Assembly: GCA_948473115.1 (NCBI GenBank)
Contig: CAOKWI010000009.1
Coordinates: 1-64,000, forward strand
Reading direction: 5' to 3'
DNA: 64,000 nt
Origin: an uncultured Lachnospiraceae bacterium
GTDB taxonomy: Bacteria > Bacillota > Clostridia > Lachnospirales > Lachnospiraceae
Positions 15,512-27,756 of this stretch are shown in pieces (within the stretch, counting starts at the first letter, position 1; every line of letters starts with the position of its first letter). The notes below the pieces were generated by a model, which was not told the origin of the DNA, did not search any database, and was given only the letters and a program-made list of their open reading frames with translations. Made by a program: the position numbers and the translations under genes.

Positions 15512-16321
15512 TTACACCCCCTTTGAAATTTTGATAAAGTGTTGTTCCAGTGAACCGCGGTCTATCTGAATATCCAGGATGGATTCTTCTCTTTCTTTGT
15601 ACTGTAGGAGCAGCGAAAGTAGAGAACTTCCGATATTGTCAGATACATATTTTTGAATTCTTCTGTCTGTTTGGATTGTGATATTATAGTGCCTTCCGAT
15701 TGTTTCGCCAAGCTGCTCGACAGTCCCGATAAAGGCAATCTTGCCGCCGGAAAGAATCGCAATCCGGTCACACAGGTTTTCAACCTCTGTCATATCATGG
15801 CTTGCCAATATGAGTGTCTTTCCCATTGCTTTTAACTGCCGGATTTGCTCATGTAAAGATAATCGTCCTTCCACATCAAGTCCTGCTGTCGGTTCGTCAA
15901 GAAACAGGATATCCGGATTCCGTGTTAAGGCGAGTGCCAAATGAAGCCGCCGCTTTTGTCCGGTTGACAACTGATAATATTGTTTCCTGGCAAACTCATA
16001 AATACCGAGGGCGTCAAGCATTGTTTGGTCAAGATGTGTCTTATTCCATTTGGCAAACAGTTTTACGGCTTCCAGTGCCTTCATATGCCCCGGCAGAGAA
16101 GCCGACTGTAATTGAATGCCCATGACTCCATTTATGGTAATGTTTCCGCTGTCGTATTTTCTTAAACCCTCGATGCATTCGAGGGACGTGGTTTTTCCTG
16201 CGCCGTTTACGCCGAGCAAAGCAAAAATTTCCCCCTGCTGTACGCAAAAATCCAAACCGTTCAGCACGACATTTATTCCGTAACTTTTTGTCAGGTTACT
16301 GATTGTTATAGCCTCAGTCAT
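15512..16321 (-). CDS. ABC transporter ATP-binding protein
   Basis: A 269-residue ATPase. Walker A is GVNGAGKTT, the signature LSTGQKRRLHLALAL, Walker B DILFLDEPTAGLD and the switch His is in LASHDMTE. The start at 16321 has GGAGGG 6-7 nt upstream and overlaps the MerR stop by 8 nt. A longer frame to 16357 lies within the MerR gene. It works with the permease at 14796 in efflux, under control of the MerR-type regulator. Confidence 0.92.
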   Translation of the reverse strand: MTEAITISNLTKSYGINVVLNGLDFCVQQGEIFALLGVNGAGKTTSLECIEGLRKYDSGNITINGVMGIQLQSASLPGHMKALEAVKLFAKWNKTHLDQTMLDALGIYEFARKQYYQLSTGQKRRLHLALALTRNPDILFLDEPTAGLDVEGRLSLHEQIRQLKAMGKTLILASHDMTEVENLCDRIAILSGGKIAFIGTVEQLGETIGRHYNITIQTDRRIQKYVSDNIGSSLLSLLLQYKEREESILDIQIDRGSLEQHFIKISKGV

Positions 16322-17129
16322 TCTGTTCCCTCCTTGTTCCCTCCTGAAATGGGTCAACGCCTAAACGGGAAAAATAGACGCCTAATACCTGTTCAATATA
16401 TCCGTTGGCAATATCTTGAAACTCTTTCCATTTATGGTCCGTATTTTGAAACTGCCCTAATTCAATAAGCCTGGGAAGCATACTCATATCTCCGTCAGTG
16501 AAATCCGTTATCATATTCCAATAGGCCTTTGCAAAATTCTGTCCTTCCTCACTGTCCGCAGGCACACCTGCACTTTGCAGTCTGATTGCTTCGTCCTGAA
16601 GCTGCATAAAAGTGTCCAGAAATGCTATTCCGCTGTCCTTATCAAAACGGCGGCGGAGATGATCAAGTGTCTGGTCATCAAAATATTTAATCAGCCAATA
16701 GAAATCATTTTTCATTTGCAGATTCACAATAATGTCGGCATACTTTTTGAAATCGACTGACTGCATTTGAAGGACTTCCCCCCGCAGCATTTCCAATTCC
16801 CGCAGCGATTCGGACAGGCTTTCTATTTTTTGCCTGACAGCGGATGCCTGTTCCGTCAGGATATCAGCAATTTCAGCCGGTGTATCAAGTGGAATAAGGC
16901 GATTCTTTATATCGTCCAAAGAGAAGCCTAAATGTTTGAGGGACAAAATCTGATGAAGCTTTACTATGTCCTTATCTGTATATAATCTGCGCCCTCCTTC
17001 ACTCATGGCAGATGGGGAAAGCAAGCCCTCTCTGTCGTAATGCTGTAATGTCCGTACAGTAACATCCATTTTTCCCGCAATCTCACCGACGGTCATATAG
17101 CCTTTTGGTATCGCTTTCTGTTTATCCAT
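16314..17129 (-). CDS. MerR-family regulator with TipAS-like effector domain
   Basis: A 271-residue MerR protein. The winged HTH is YMTVGEIAGKMDVTVRTLQH followed by YDREGLLSPS (about 11-40). A dimerisation coiled coil (about 85-125) precedes a C-terminal helical domain resembling TipA-S/albicidin-binding regulators. AGGAGG precedes the start by 6 nt. It is first in an operon with an ABC exporter, a common arrangement for drug-induced efflux. The promoter has the 19-bp spacer typical of MerR activation. Confidence 0.85.
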   Translation of the reverse strand: MDKQKAIPKGYMTVGEIAGKMDVTVRTLQHYDREGLLSPSAMSEGGRRLYTDKDIVKLHQILSLKHLGFSLDDIKNRLIPLDTPAEIADILTEQASAVRQKIESLSESLRELEMLRGEVLQMQSVDFKKYADIIVNLQMKNDFYWLIKYFDDQTLDHLRRRFDKDSGIAFLDTFMQLQDEAIRLQSAGVPADSEEGQNFAKAYWNMITDFTDGDMSMLPRLIELGQFQNTDHKWKEFQDIANGYIEQVLGVYFSRLGVDPFQEGTRREQND

Positions 17130-17146
17130 GTCTCACCTCCTCGTAT

Positions 17147-17177
17147 AGTATATCTTATTACGCTGCGTCACGAGCAA
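17147..17177 (-). promoter_or_regulatory. MerR-type promoter with 19-bp spacer
   Basis: On the minus strand, TTGCTC (17177-17172) and TATACT (17152-17147) are separated by 19 bp. The dyad ACGCT...AGCGT runs into the spacer. Over-long spacers with internal dyads are the hallmark of MerR-activated promoters. Confidence 0.65.
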
Positions 17178-17323
17178 GCGTTTTTGTGAAGATTTCAAAA
17201 AAGTACGGCCAATAGTGCAAAGAGGTAAATTGGTGGCATTTTCTGCAGTGATGGAAACTTTTTACCAGAAATCTCGTTTATATGAGTGAAATGATCTAAA
17301 ACAGATTGCAGGAGGGAAACGTT

Positions 17324-18238
17324 ATGAGGAAGATCACCTTATTGGTCACAGGTATTGCTTTAGGCTTCGCTTTATACGGATGCAGCGGAAAGGATCCGGC
17401 GGCTGACGGAGGGCAGGCAGCTTCGCTGCAGGATATGGCGGTGGCTGTGAATGGTCAGGGGGATGTATTGCAAAGCGGCATACAGGAAGCGGAACAGTTG
17501 AAAAGCGCACAGGGGGAAATACAGCCGGGCGGTGTGGCGGGAGAAACCCTGCCCGGGGAAGCGGGAACGGCAGCAGGTACAGCAGCAGGCACAGGGGAAT
17601 CCGCACAGCCCGCAGCGACTCCGGCAGCATGGGACACCCACGGCCGCGAACTGGAGGAAATCAAAGATTATCTGGCCCAATTTCCTGACACGCTGCAGGA
17701 AATATCGGAAGCGGAGTGTTATGTTGTACTGCATGGCAAAGAATACAGTGGAAGGGAATATCTGGATTCCTTTATGGCAAATGTGCAGACGGAAGTCCCG
17801 GATGAACTGGTGATCGTACAGTTTACTGTGGAAGGGGATCCCATCCTGGTTTATTTGAATTATGACGCGGAGAACGTCTACTGTGTGGAGGATGCTTCCA
17901 GGGACGCCTGGGCGGGGAACGGTGAGAAATATTTTGAAAAGGATTATGATTCTGTCTGGCTTGCGGGAGAGGCAGATACGGAAGGAAATTTCTATTTATC
18001 CCTCTATGCCCTGCAGGAGCAGGATATGGTGGTGGAAGTATTTACTGCATCAACGGAGCATCCGCTTGCATGCGGTCTGCCCCTGGCGGAAGATTCTGCC
18101 ATAAACCGGACCACGCAGACGCAGCCGGATTCAGAGGTGGAATCAAAGCTGCCTTCGTTAGAAAGGCTTGACAATGGAGAGGGAAGCTGTATAGAAGTGC
18201 ACGATCTGCCGGATTGGGCAAAACCGCCTGTGCCCTGA
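17324..18238 (+). CDS. Putative lipoprotein of unknown function
   Basis: A 304-residue protein with a lipoprotein signal: RKITLLVTGIALGFALYGC with lipobox LYGC (C20). A low-complexity Ala/Gly/Thr linker (about 70-105) precedes a globular C-terminal region of about 200 residues. No known domain is recognised. AGGAGGG lies 8 nt upstream. It is probably exported and membrane-anchored. The next gene, 48 nt on, encodes a membrane-anchored protein and may be co-expressed. Confidence 0.7.
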   Translation: MRKITLLVTGIALGFALYGCSGKDPAADGGQAASLQDMAVAVNGQGDVLQSGIQEAEQLKSAQGEIQPGGVAGETLPGEAGTAAGTAAGTGESAQPAATPAAWDTHGRELEEIKDYLAQFPDTLQEISEAECYVVLHGKEYSGREYLDSFMANVQTEVPDELVIVQFTVEGDPILVYLNYDAENVYCVEDASRDAWAGNGEKYFEKDYDSVWLAGEADTEGNFYLSLYALQEQDMVVEVFTASTEHPLACGLPLAEDSAINRTTQTQPDSEVESKLPSLERLDNGEGSCIEVHDLPDWAKPPVP

Positions 18239-18286
18239 GCCTGCGAAAGTGAAACAGGCTTCCGCGCGGAGGAAGGGAGATGGGTT

Positions 18287-19135
18287 ATGAAAAAGAAAGC
18301 ATGGGTCGCTATACTGACAGGTATCCTGCTTCTGGGAACTGTTATAGTGGTATGGAGTGACTGGGGACATTTGATTGTCGGCAGAAGACCGTTCCGAAAT
18401 CTGGATCCATCGGAAATCCTGTCGGCTACAGTAAGGCTGACACCGCCGGATAAAACGATCCAGATCACGGACATAGAGGAACTGACAGGCTATTTAAAGG
18501 ATGTGGTCGTCTATAATAAAGATAATACCTATACGGAGTATGTCGGACAGGGGGTTACCTTTATCCTGATGCTGGCAGACGGTAAACGGGCGGAGGTTAT
18601 GGCATATCATCCGTTCCTGGTGATGGATGGCGTTGGCTATCGGACGGAATATAAACCGTGTGAGGCACTCCATGCATATGCGAACAGATTGCTGCAGGAT
18701 GAAAATGCCATTGTAATATTGGAAGAACCGCCTCAATTGACACTCCTGTGCGATCACACGGCCTTTGGCGCACTGCTGGGTACTTATTCGTGGCAGAAAA
18801 GAAACAGTGACGGAACTTCGACGGCAATAGAAGCCGACGGAGCCCATCCGCTGGACTGTAAAGACCGGTTTCTCAAATTTGATACGACGGAAACAACAGT
18901 CACTTTGGATTTTAAGGAAAAGCCCGATGCCATTTTGAGCGCCCAGTGCTGGAGCGAGGACCATTGGGAGAATCCCGATGCAGACAGTGAAGGCGTCGTC
19001 ATGGATGGGTATGAAATGGAATTAAAACCGGGCGGATATATTTATGAGATCGTCGCTGAATGGAGTACGGAAGAGAGTGGCTATGGAGGCAGGGCACACT
19101 ATTCCTTTTACGTGGAAGCTTTAGGGAAACGCTGA
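18287..19135 (+). CDS. Membrane-anchored extracytoplasmic protein, unknown
   Basis: A 282-residue protein. A single N-terminal transmembrane anchor (KKKAWVAILTGILLLGTVIV, residues 2-21) precedes a soluble extracytoplasmic domain with many beta-strand-like stretches. AAGGGAG lies upstream of the start. The last codons (LGKR and stop) lie inside the AGGGAAACGCT hairpin element at 19122-19151, so insertion of the repeat seems to have supplied the present C-terminus. No family is recognised. Confidence 0.65.
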   Translation: MKKKAWVAILTGILLLGTVIVVWSDWGHLIVGRRPFRNLDPSEILSATVRLTPPDKTIQITDIEELTGYLKDVVVYNKDNTYTEYVGQGVTFILMLADGKRAEVMAYHPFLVMDGVGYRTEYKPCEALHAYANRLLQDENAIVILEEPPQLTLLCDHTAFGALLGTYSWQKRNSDGTSTAIEADGAHPLDCKDRFLKFDTTETTVTLDFKEKPDAILSAQCWSEDHWENPDADSEGVVMDGYEMELKPGGYIYEIVAEWSTEESGYGGRAHYSFYVEALGKR

Positions 19136-19151
19136 TGAAAGAGTTTCCCTA
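19122..19151. repeat. AGGGAAACGCT hairpin element, copy A
   Basis: TAGGGAAACGCT (19122-19133) pairs with AGAGTTTCCCTA (19140-19151) with one mismatch and loop gatgaa. It overlaps the stop of the preceding gene and abuts the MITE at 19149. Other copies are at 37791, 60496 and 61547. Confidence 0.7.
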
Positions 19152-19314
19152 GAGCGTGTTTGAAAATTCATTCCCGCCATCTGCACGCCCCACTTTGCGG
19201 TATCTTTGCCCCTCATTCGGTCAACGTAGCCCACTACGTCTCCTTCATTCGGGTCAAATCTACCACAAATTGTGACGCACAGCTGACAGAAAGCAATTTT
19301 CAAACACGCTCTAG
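19149..19314. mobile_element. 166-bp MITE-like element with 20-bp perfect TIRs
   Basis: The left end CTAGAGCGTGTTTGAAAATT (19149-19168) is the exact reverse complement of 19295-19314. TA dinucleotides at both tips suit TA-target insertion as in IS630/mariner-like elements. There is no coding capacity. Confidence 0.8.
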
Positions 19315-19650
19315 AATAAGAATGAAATTTTGACAGTATGGCAGCGGTTTCCCTGGCGGAAGCCTGCTGCCTTTGTATTTTACAGGAAATTCCGTCACAG
19401 TGAGGGAAGAATGCGTAGCCCTGTGCAGAGGGACATTCCTCCTGCTCGATTATCTGGAAATTTTGCACAGGCAGCATGTTGCTTTTCACACCCACACCAC
19501 CGTGAGGTGTTTTCACGCGTCTTTTGTGTGCAAAACCCGAGACTGCTGTGCGCGAAACCGCTGTTTTGCGGTTTCTGTGCATATGCTGCTGGTCACGGAG
19601 TGAGCAGTAACGGCGGCATGACGGCGGGAGTACGTTTTGGAATTTGAGTA
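19315..19650. other. Non-coding stretch without recognised gene
   Basis: About 335 bp between the MITE and the blaI-type promoter. Open frames here lack ribosome sites and recognisable products. A small dyad AAACCGCTGTTTTGCGGTTT lies near 19554-19573. It could be degraded coding sequence or another repeat. Confidence 0.35.
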
Positions 19651-19699
19651 TTGACGCAGGAATTATACGGGCGTATAATGAATTATACGGATGTATAAT
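19651..19699 (+). promoter_or_regulatory. Promoter with twin BlaI/MecI-type operators
   Basis: TTGACG (19651-19656), 17-nt spacer, TATAAT (19674-19679). Two 18-bp palindromes overlap and follow it: ATTATACGGGCGTATAAT (19662-19679, perfect 8-2-8) and ATTATACGGATGTATAAT (19682-19699). They sit 20 bp apart centre to centre, on the same helix face. Binding by the downstream BlaI-type repressor would block polymerase. Confidence 0.8.
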
Positions 19700-19760
19700 G
19701 AAAGAAACGGAAACGCATGGATCGATATGATCAGATGCAAAACAGTAGGAGGTGTTTTAC

Positions 19761-20159
19761 ATGGGCAATATTCAGAAAAGGCTGGGAGAAGCGGAACTGG
19801 AGATCATGCAGGTGATCTGGAACAGTGCAGGTCCGGTTACTTCAAATTACATTCTGTCAGAATTAAAAGGGCAGAGGAAATGGCAGCTTTCCACTTTGAT
19901 GACTTCACTGGCGCGACTGTGTGACAAGGGATTTGTCAGCTGTGACCGCTCCACAGGCAGTAATCTGTATACGGCGGTTATTCCGGAAAATGAATATAAA
20001 GCCGGTGCCAGCAGGCATTTTCTGGAAAAACTGTATGGTAATTCCATACAGAATATGATAGCTTCGCTGTACAGCAGCAAGGATATCAAAGCTTCTGATG
20101 TGGAGGAACTGCGGAGTTTTCTGGACAAAATGGAAGAAGAGTATTTAAGGGGGAAATGA
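19761..20159 (+). CDS. BlaI/MecI-family repressor
   Basis: A 132-residue BlaI/MecI/CopY-type winged-helix repressor (LGEAELEIMQVIWNSAGPVT, then LSTLMTSLARLCDKGFVSCD) with a C-terminal dimerisation helix. AGGAGG lies 8 nt before the start at 19761. Its stop overlaps the start of the M56 peptidase gene (ATGA, 20156-20159). It likely binds the twin palindromes upstream and is released when the M56 partner signals. Confidence 0.9.
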   Translation: MGNIQKRLGEAELEIMQVIWNSAGPVTSNYILSELKGQRKWQLSTLMTSLARLCDKGFVSCDRSTGSNLYTAVIPENEYKAGASRHFLEKLYGNSIQNMIASLYSSKDIKASDVEELRSFLDKMEEEYLRGK

Positions 20160-21760
20160 GAATGACACATATTTTTCTGGCAGTTATGGAAATTTCGATA
20201 TCGATCAGTCTGCTGATAACAGTGCTGCTTCTGCTCACCCCGCTTTTGGACAGGCGATATGCCGCAAAGTGGAAATATTGGATCTGGATATTTTTGGCAC
20301 TGCGGCTTATCCTTCCCTTTCACGGGGCGGATGTGAGAGCCGTGGTGGATGCCTGGTCACAGAAGGAATCCCGGTTTGAACTGAGGCCGGGGGAAAAGGA
20401 TACGGAAAGCCTTCCCGAACAGACCATGTCTCAGGGCAGAATTATGATCGAGATACCGGCACGGATGATGACTCCCATTGCGCCTTCTTCCGAGGAAAAC
20501 AAAATGCATGTCACTCCGCTGGATATGGCTGCGTTTATCTGGATGATGGGAAGCCTGGCATTTATGCTGACACATCTGATCAGCTATGTCCGCTATAAAA
20601 ATCTTGCATTAAAAAGAGGAAGCATAGTGAGAGACAAAGGGATCCTGCGCCGGGTATTTGAACTGAAACGGGAACTGCAGATAAAGGATTCCGTGCATAT
20701 CATAGAATATCCGGAAGCTGCCAGCCCCATGGTGATCGGCTTTTTGCAGTCGGTTCTGATCCTGCCGGAAACGCAGTACGATCCGGTGGAACAGTACTTT
20801 ATCCTGAAACATGAACTGGTTCATCTAAAGCGAAGGGATGTATTTATCAAATTGCTTCTGGTGGCGGCAAATGCGGTGCACTGGTTTAATCCTCTTGTCT
20901 GGATCATGCAGAAGGAAGCGGCTGTTGATATGGAATTATCCTGTGACGAGAGAGTGACCCAGGGGGCGGATCATGCAGCGCGGAAGGCATACACGGAAAC
21001 CTTATTGTCTACGCTTCACAGGCGATGTGCAGGGAGGACTGTCCTATCGACACAATTTTATGGAGGGAAGAAGATTATGAAGAAACGGTTTGAAAATATT
21101 TTGCTTAAAACAGGTAAGAAAAATGGTGCGGTCATTCTGATGTGTGCGGTTCTGCTGACCCTGAGTCTGGGAACACTGGTAGGGTGCTCGGTTACAGGCG
21201 GAAATGGGGGAAATACTTCCGGTCAGGCGGGAAGCGGGAACACGGAAGGCCAGACGGGAAGTGGGAACACGGAAGGCCAGACCGGTCTGGCGCACAGTGG
21301 AAATGCAGAGGGTACACCGGATCAATCAGGAGGTGGACAGTCTTCATCCGGGACGGACGTGACTGATGCATCTAATACAGGAAATAACTTGACAGATGGA
21401 AATAATCTTTCAGGGGAAATCCTCGTTTACGTTCATGAATTTGACGGGGCAACGCTTGCCTATGATGCGATTGAATGGGTTCAGGTGCCCGGCGAACGGG
21501 CGGCGGAGCTTGGGCTGACAGAGGATGATGCGCCTTCCGGTTTCAGTATTTATAACGCGGAATCGGTGACGGAAGAACTGCCTCTTGCGAGTGACTGCAC
21601 CTGCACGCTTTTGGACTGGACGGCTAATTATGTGGAGATGCAGGTTACAACGGAGGAATTAAAGGATATTCTGGCGGAGCGCGAAGGCACTGCCATTCCG
21701 TATCACCTGACAATCCAGGGAAATGAGATCATTGGTATTACAGAACAGTATGTGCCATAG
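20156..21760 (+). CDS. BlaR1-like M56 membrane metallopeptidase
   Basis: A 534-residue membrane protein. N-terminal transmembrane helices and a cytoplasmic M56 metalloprotease domain carry HELVH (219-223) and the downstream acidic ELSCDE segment. Another helix (about 320-340) is followed by a Gly/Ser/Thr linker with a duplicated 27-bp unit and a ~110-residue extracytoplasmic domain. That domain is not the penicillin-binding sensor of classical BlaR1, so the ligand is unknown and probably not a beta-lactam. It is co-translated with the BlaI-type repressor it should inactivate. Confidence 0.85.
   Translation: MRMTHIFLAVMEISISISLLITVLLLLTPLLDRRYAAKWKYWIWIFLALRLILPFHGADVRAVVDAWSQKESRFELRPGEKDTESLPEQTMSQGRIMIEIPARMMTPIAPSSEENKMHVTPLDMAAFIWMMGSLAFMLTHLISYVRYKNLALKRGSIVRDKGILRRVFELKRELQIKDSVHIIEYPEAASPMVIGFLQSVLILPETQYDPVEQYFILKHELVHLKRRDVFIKLLLVAANAVHWFNPLVWIMQKEAAVDMELSCDERVTQGADHAARKAYTETLLSTLHRRCAGRTVLSTQFYGGKKIMKKRFENILLKTGKKNGAVILMCAVLLTLSLGTLVGCSVTGGNGGNTSGQAGSGNTEGQTGSGNTEGQTGLAHSGNAEGTPDQSGGGQSSSGTDVTDASNTGNNLTDGNNLSGEILVYVHEFDGATLAYDAIEWVQVPGERAAELGLTEDDAPSGFSIYNAESVTEELPLASDCTCTLLDWTANYVEMQVTTEELKDILAEREGTAIPYHLTIQGNEIIGITEQYVP
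21229..21282 (+). repeat. Duplicated 27-bp in-frame unit
   Basis: Two near-identical 27-bp copies encode GSGNTEGQT-type linker in the M56 protein. Confidence 0.65.
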
Positions 21761-21838
21761 TGACAAGGGGGAAGGTGCTCGGCGTTACCAAGATGGATTG
21801 GAACAGCTGACACAGTCCCTATGAAATGTCAAACCTAT

Positions 21839-21891
21839 TATTCCATATGTATAATATAAACATTGACAGTATTCCACATGTATAATATAAT
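21839..21891 (+). promoter_or_regulatory. Promoter with 21-bp direct-repeat operator
   Basis: Two 21-bp repeats (21839-21859 and 21870-21890, 20 of 21 identical; core CATGTATAATATAA) lie 31 bp apart. TTGACA (21863-21868), 17 nt and TATAAT (21886-21891) form the promoter, with the second repeat covering the spacer. Likely site of autoregulation by the PadR protein. Confidence 0.7.
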
Positions 21892-21934
21892 ATGCAATGT
21901 ATCAGAAGATAGGACATTGGAAAGGAATACGCAA

Positions 21935-22474
21935 ATGTTAAAACATGGGATTCTGGGCTTGATCAATTATCACGAAATGACAGGCTATGAAATTATGCAG
22001 GCATTCAGGGACTCCCTGAATTTCTTCTGGACGGCACAGACGAGCCAGATCTATCGGGAGTTACAGACGCTGGAGGAAAAGAAATGGGTCAGCAAGACTT
22101 TTGTACCGCAGCAGGGCAGGCCAAACAAAAATGTGTACTCCATTACGGAGGAGGGAAAGTGTGAGTTGGTCAGATGGCTCTCAGACGGCAATCTGGGTCT
22201 GAATTTTCGTACACCGATCCTGATGAAGGTTTTCTTCATGGGTGAACGAAGCAGGGAGGAGAACATACGCTATTTTGAGGGATTGAAATCTTATTGCGAA
22301 ATATTTCTGGAAAGTCTTGCAGCTGTGCCGGAACATATAGAAACCTACAGTTCTTATCTGGACGACAGGGATAAATCCCTGTATTGGAAAATGACGGTGG
22401 AATACGGATGCAGGGAAATGCAGATGTATATAGATTGGGCACAGGACTGTATTGATCAGCTGAAGATTTCTTAA
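21935..22474 (+). CDS. PadR-family transcriptional regulator
   Basis: A 179-residue PadR protein. The N-terminal winged helix is MLKHGILGLINYHEMTGYEI, then QIYRELQTLEEKKWV and GRPNKNVYSITEEG. The C-terminal domain (90-179) is the helical dimerisation domain of the Vir/PadR subfamily 2. The start at 21935 is chosen on family alignment with AAAGGA upstream. It precedes the flavodoxin fusion gene by 22 nt and probably controls both genes through the operator at 21839. Confidence 0.88.
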   Translation: MLKHGILGLINYHEMTGYEIMQAFRDSLNFFWTAQTSQIYRELQTLEEKKWVSKTFVPQQGRPNKNVYSITEEGKCELVRWLSDGNLGLNFRTPILMKVFFMGERSREENIRYFEGLKSYCEIFLESLAAVPEHIETYSSYLDDRDKSLYWKMTVEYGCREMQMYIDWAQDCIDQLKIS

Positions 22475-22496
22475 CAGAGAGGTGGATGTTAATAAG

Positions 22497-24233
22497 ATGA
22501 AAATTCTGGTCATAAACGGAAGTCCCAAGGGGGACAAGAGCAATACATACAAATTGACAAAAGCTTTTCTGGCAGGAATACAGGAAGGCGCAGAAGAAAA
22601 ATCAAATGCAAAAGGAGTCCCCGAGGCAAAAATGGTATTGGAGGGAAAAGCCGGGCAGAGACCAAAGGAAGCGCTGGAAATAGAAGAGATCCAGGTTACC
22701 CGGCTTGACATACATCCCTGTCTGGGCTGTTTTTCCTGTTGGGATAAAACCCCCGGAAGCTGCTGTATGCAGGATGATATGGGGGAGGTGATCCGGAAGC
22801 TGCTGTGGGCGGATGTGACCATATGGAGTTTTCCGCTGTACTATTATACCGTGCCTGGCGGACTGAAAAATCTGATTGACCGGCAGCTTCCCATGGTGCT
22901 GCCTTTTATGGTGGAAAATAAAGACGGCACAGGCAGTGGAAGCCATCCGGCCAGGTATGATATGTCCGGAAAGAAAACAGTGCTTATTTCCACATGCGGG
23001 TTTTATGCGGCGGAAGGGAATTACGATGGTATATACAGCCTGTTTGACCATATTTGTGGCAAAAACCAATACACCTCCATTTTTTGCGGGCAGGGGGAAC
23101 TGTTCAGGGTGCCGGAATTATCCCGCAGAACCGATCAATATCTGGAGTATGTCCGGAGAGCGGGGAAAGAGTACCTTATGGGCGGCATTCGGCCGGAGAC
23201 GGAGGCAGAGTTGAACCGGCTGCTGTATCCCAGGGAAACATTTGAAGCCATGGCAGATGCAAGCTGGGGTATCAGCAGGGAAAATGGGGAAAAAGAGTCA
23301 GATGCGCTGGTATTTACCAGACAAATGGCGGCTCTTTACAGGCCGGAAAGTTATCCCGGCCGGGAACTGGTGCTGGAAATGCAGTATACGGATTTAGGGG
23401 AATGCTATCAGATCGTCCTGGGGAAGGAGGGCAGCCGGGTGATAACGGATGGCTTTATGGCTGCCACCACCAGGATCGAGACACCGATTACGGTATGGCG
23501 TTCCATTGCGGCAGGGGAGATCCGGGGGGATGAAGCACTGATGAAACAACTCTACAGAGTAAAGGGTGACTTTGACCTGATGCTGAAATGGGACACCTTT
23601 TTCGGAGGCCCGGGCAGCAGTGCGGAAGGGAATTCAAATGCAGCGGGCGGTGGAGACAGGCCGGGAACCGGGGGAGGGATCCACATCCCCCGAAAAGCCA
23701 CCGATATGAAGATTCTGCTGTTTCCCTGGATGGCGTTCTGGATATTTCCGGCCATCCATAATAAAACCGGATGTTTGGTCAGCATTGCTGTCTGCGCACT
23801 GGTGCCGCTGTTTTTCTACCAGAATAAAAAGACGTTTTATGATGTGTTAAGCGGTGTGCTGGTCAGTGGATTTTCCATGGCAGTGCTGCTTGGTTTGTCT
23901 GACCGGATTGTTCTGCCATTGTCTTATCTGACCTTCGGAATTATGTGGACAGTCACCTGTCTGGGGAAAATCCCCCTCACGGCACATTATTCCATGAATG
24001 ATTATAATGGGGAAGATGCCTTGAAAAATCCGCTTTTTATGAAAACAAACCGAATCCTTACCCTGGCGTGGGGAATCTTATACCTTTTGACGCCGGTCTG
24101 GACCTATCTCTTAATGGGAACCGGTCTGAAACCATACACAGGTGCGATCAATTCCATAATGCCTATTTTCATGGGAATTTTTACTGTATGGTTTCAGAAA
24201 TGGTATCCGAGGAAGGTGGCAGGAGGAAACTGA
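22497..24233 (+). CDS. Flavodoxin-fold reductase / SCP2-like / membrane fusion protein
   Basis: A 578-residue multidomain protein. Residues 1-~265 form an NAD(P)H-dependent FMN reductase-like flavodoxin fold (KILVINGSPKGDKSNTYKLT; C-rich CLGCFSCWDKTPGSCCMQDD typical of this group). Residues ~290-370 resemble an SCP2 sterol-carrier domain (ITVWRSIAAGEIRGDEALMK). Residues ~400-578 hold four or five transmembrane helices. The combination suggests a membrane-bound flavoenzyme acting on a hydrophobic substrate; this is inference. A GTG at 22482 is an alternative start. It lies in an operon with the PadR regulator. Confidence 0.75.
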   Translation: MKILVINGSPKGDKSNTYKLTKAFLAGIQEGAEEKSNAKGVPEAKMVLEGKAGQRPKEALEIEEIQVTRLDIHPCLGCFSCWDKTPGSCCMQDDMGEVIRKLLWADVTIWSFPLYYYTVPGGLKNLIDRQLPMVLPFMVENKDGTGSGSHPARYDMSGKKTVLISTCGFYAAEGNYDGIYSLFDHICGKNQYTSIFCGQGELFRVPELSRRTDQYLEYVRRAGKEYLMGGIRPETEAELNRLLYPRETFEAMADASWGISRENGEKESDALVFTRQMAALYRPESYPGRELVLEMQYTDLGECYQIVLGKEGSRVITDGFMAATTRIETPITVWRSIAAGEIRGDEALMKQLYRVKGDFDLMLKWDTFFGGPGSSAEGNSNAAGGGDRPGTGGGIHIPRKATDMKILLFPWMAFWIFPAIHNKTGCLVSIAVCALVPLFFYQNKKTFYDVLSGVLVSGFSMAVLLGLSDRIVLPLSYLTFGIMWTVTCLGKIPLTAHYSMNDYNGEDALKNPLFMKTNRILTLAWGILYLLTPVWTYLLMGTGLKPYTGAINSIMPIFMGIFTVWFQKWYPRKVAGGN

Positions 24234-24270
24234 CCTCCTGTCCGAAGGAGAATAAGGGGCAGGAGGTTTG
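24234..24270. terminator. Weak bidirectional hairpin between convergent genes
   Basis: CCTCCTG (24234-24240) can pair with CAGGAGG (24260-24266) followed by only three T. It sits between two convergent genes; low strength. Confidence 0.35.
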
Positions 24271-24311
24271 GCTGAACGGAAATCGGGAAGATACGGAAAC
24301 ATTTCCCACAA

Positions 24312-27638
<3,327 letters not shown>

Positions 27639-27756
27639 CTGCTTTATTTTTCCTTCCTATCATATTTTATAATTTGCACTATCTTATCATTGATCATACC
27701 TTACCATTTATTAAGAATATTATATTTGCTGTATGGTAAATAAGCAATCTTTTACT

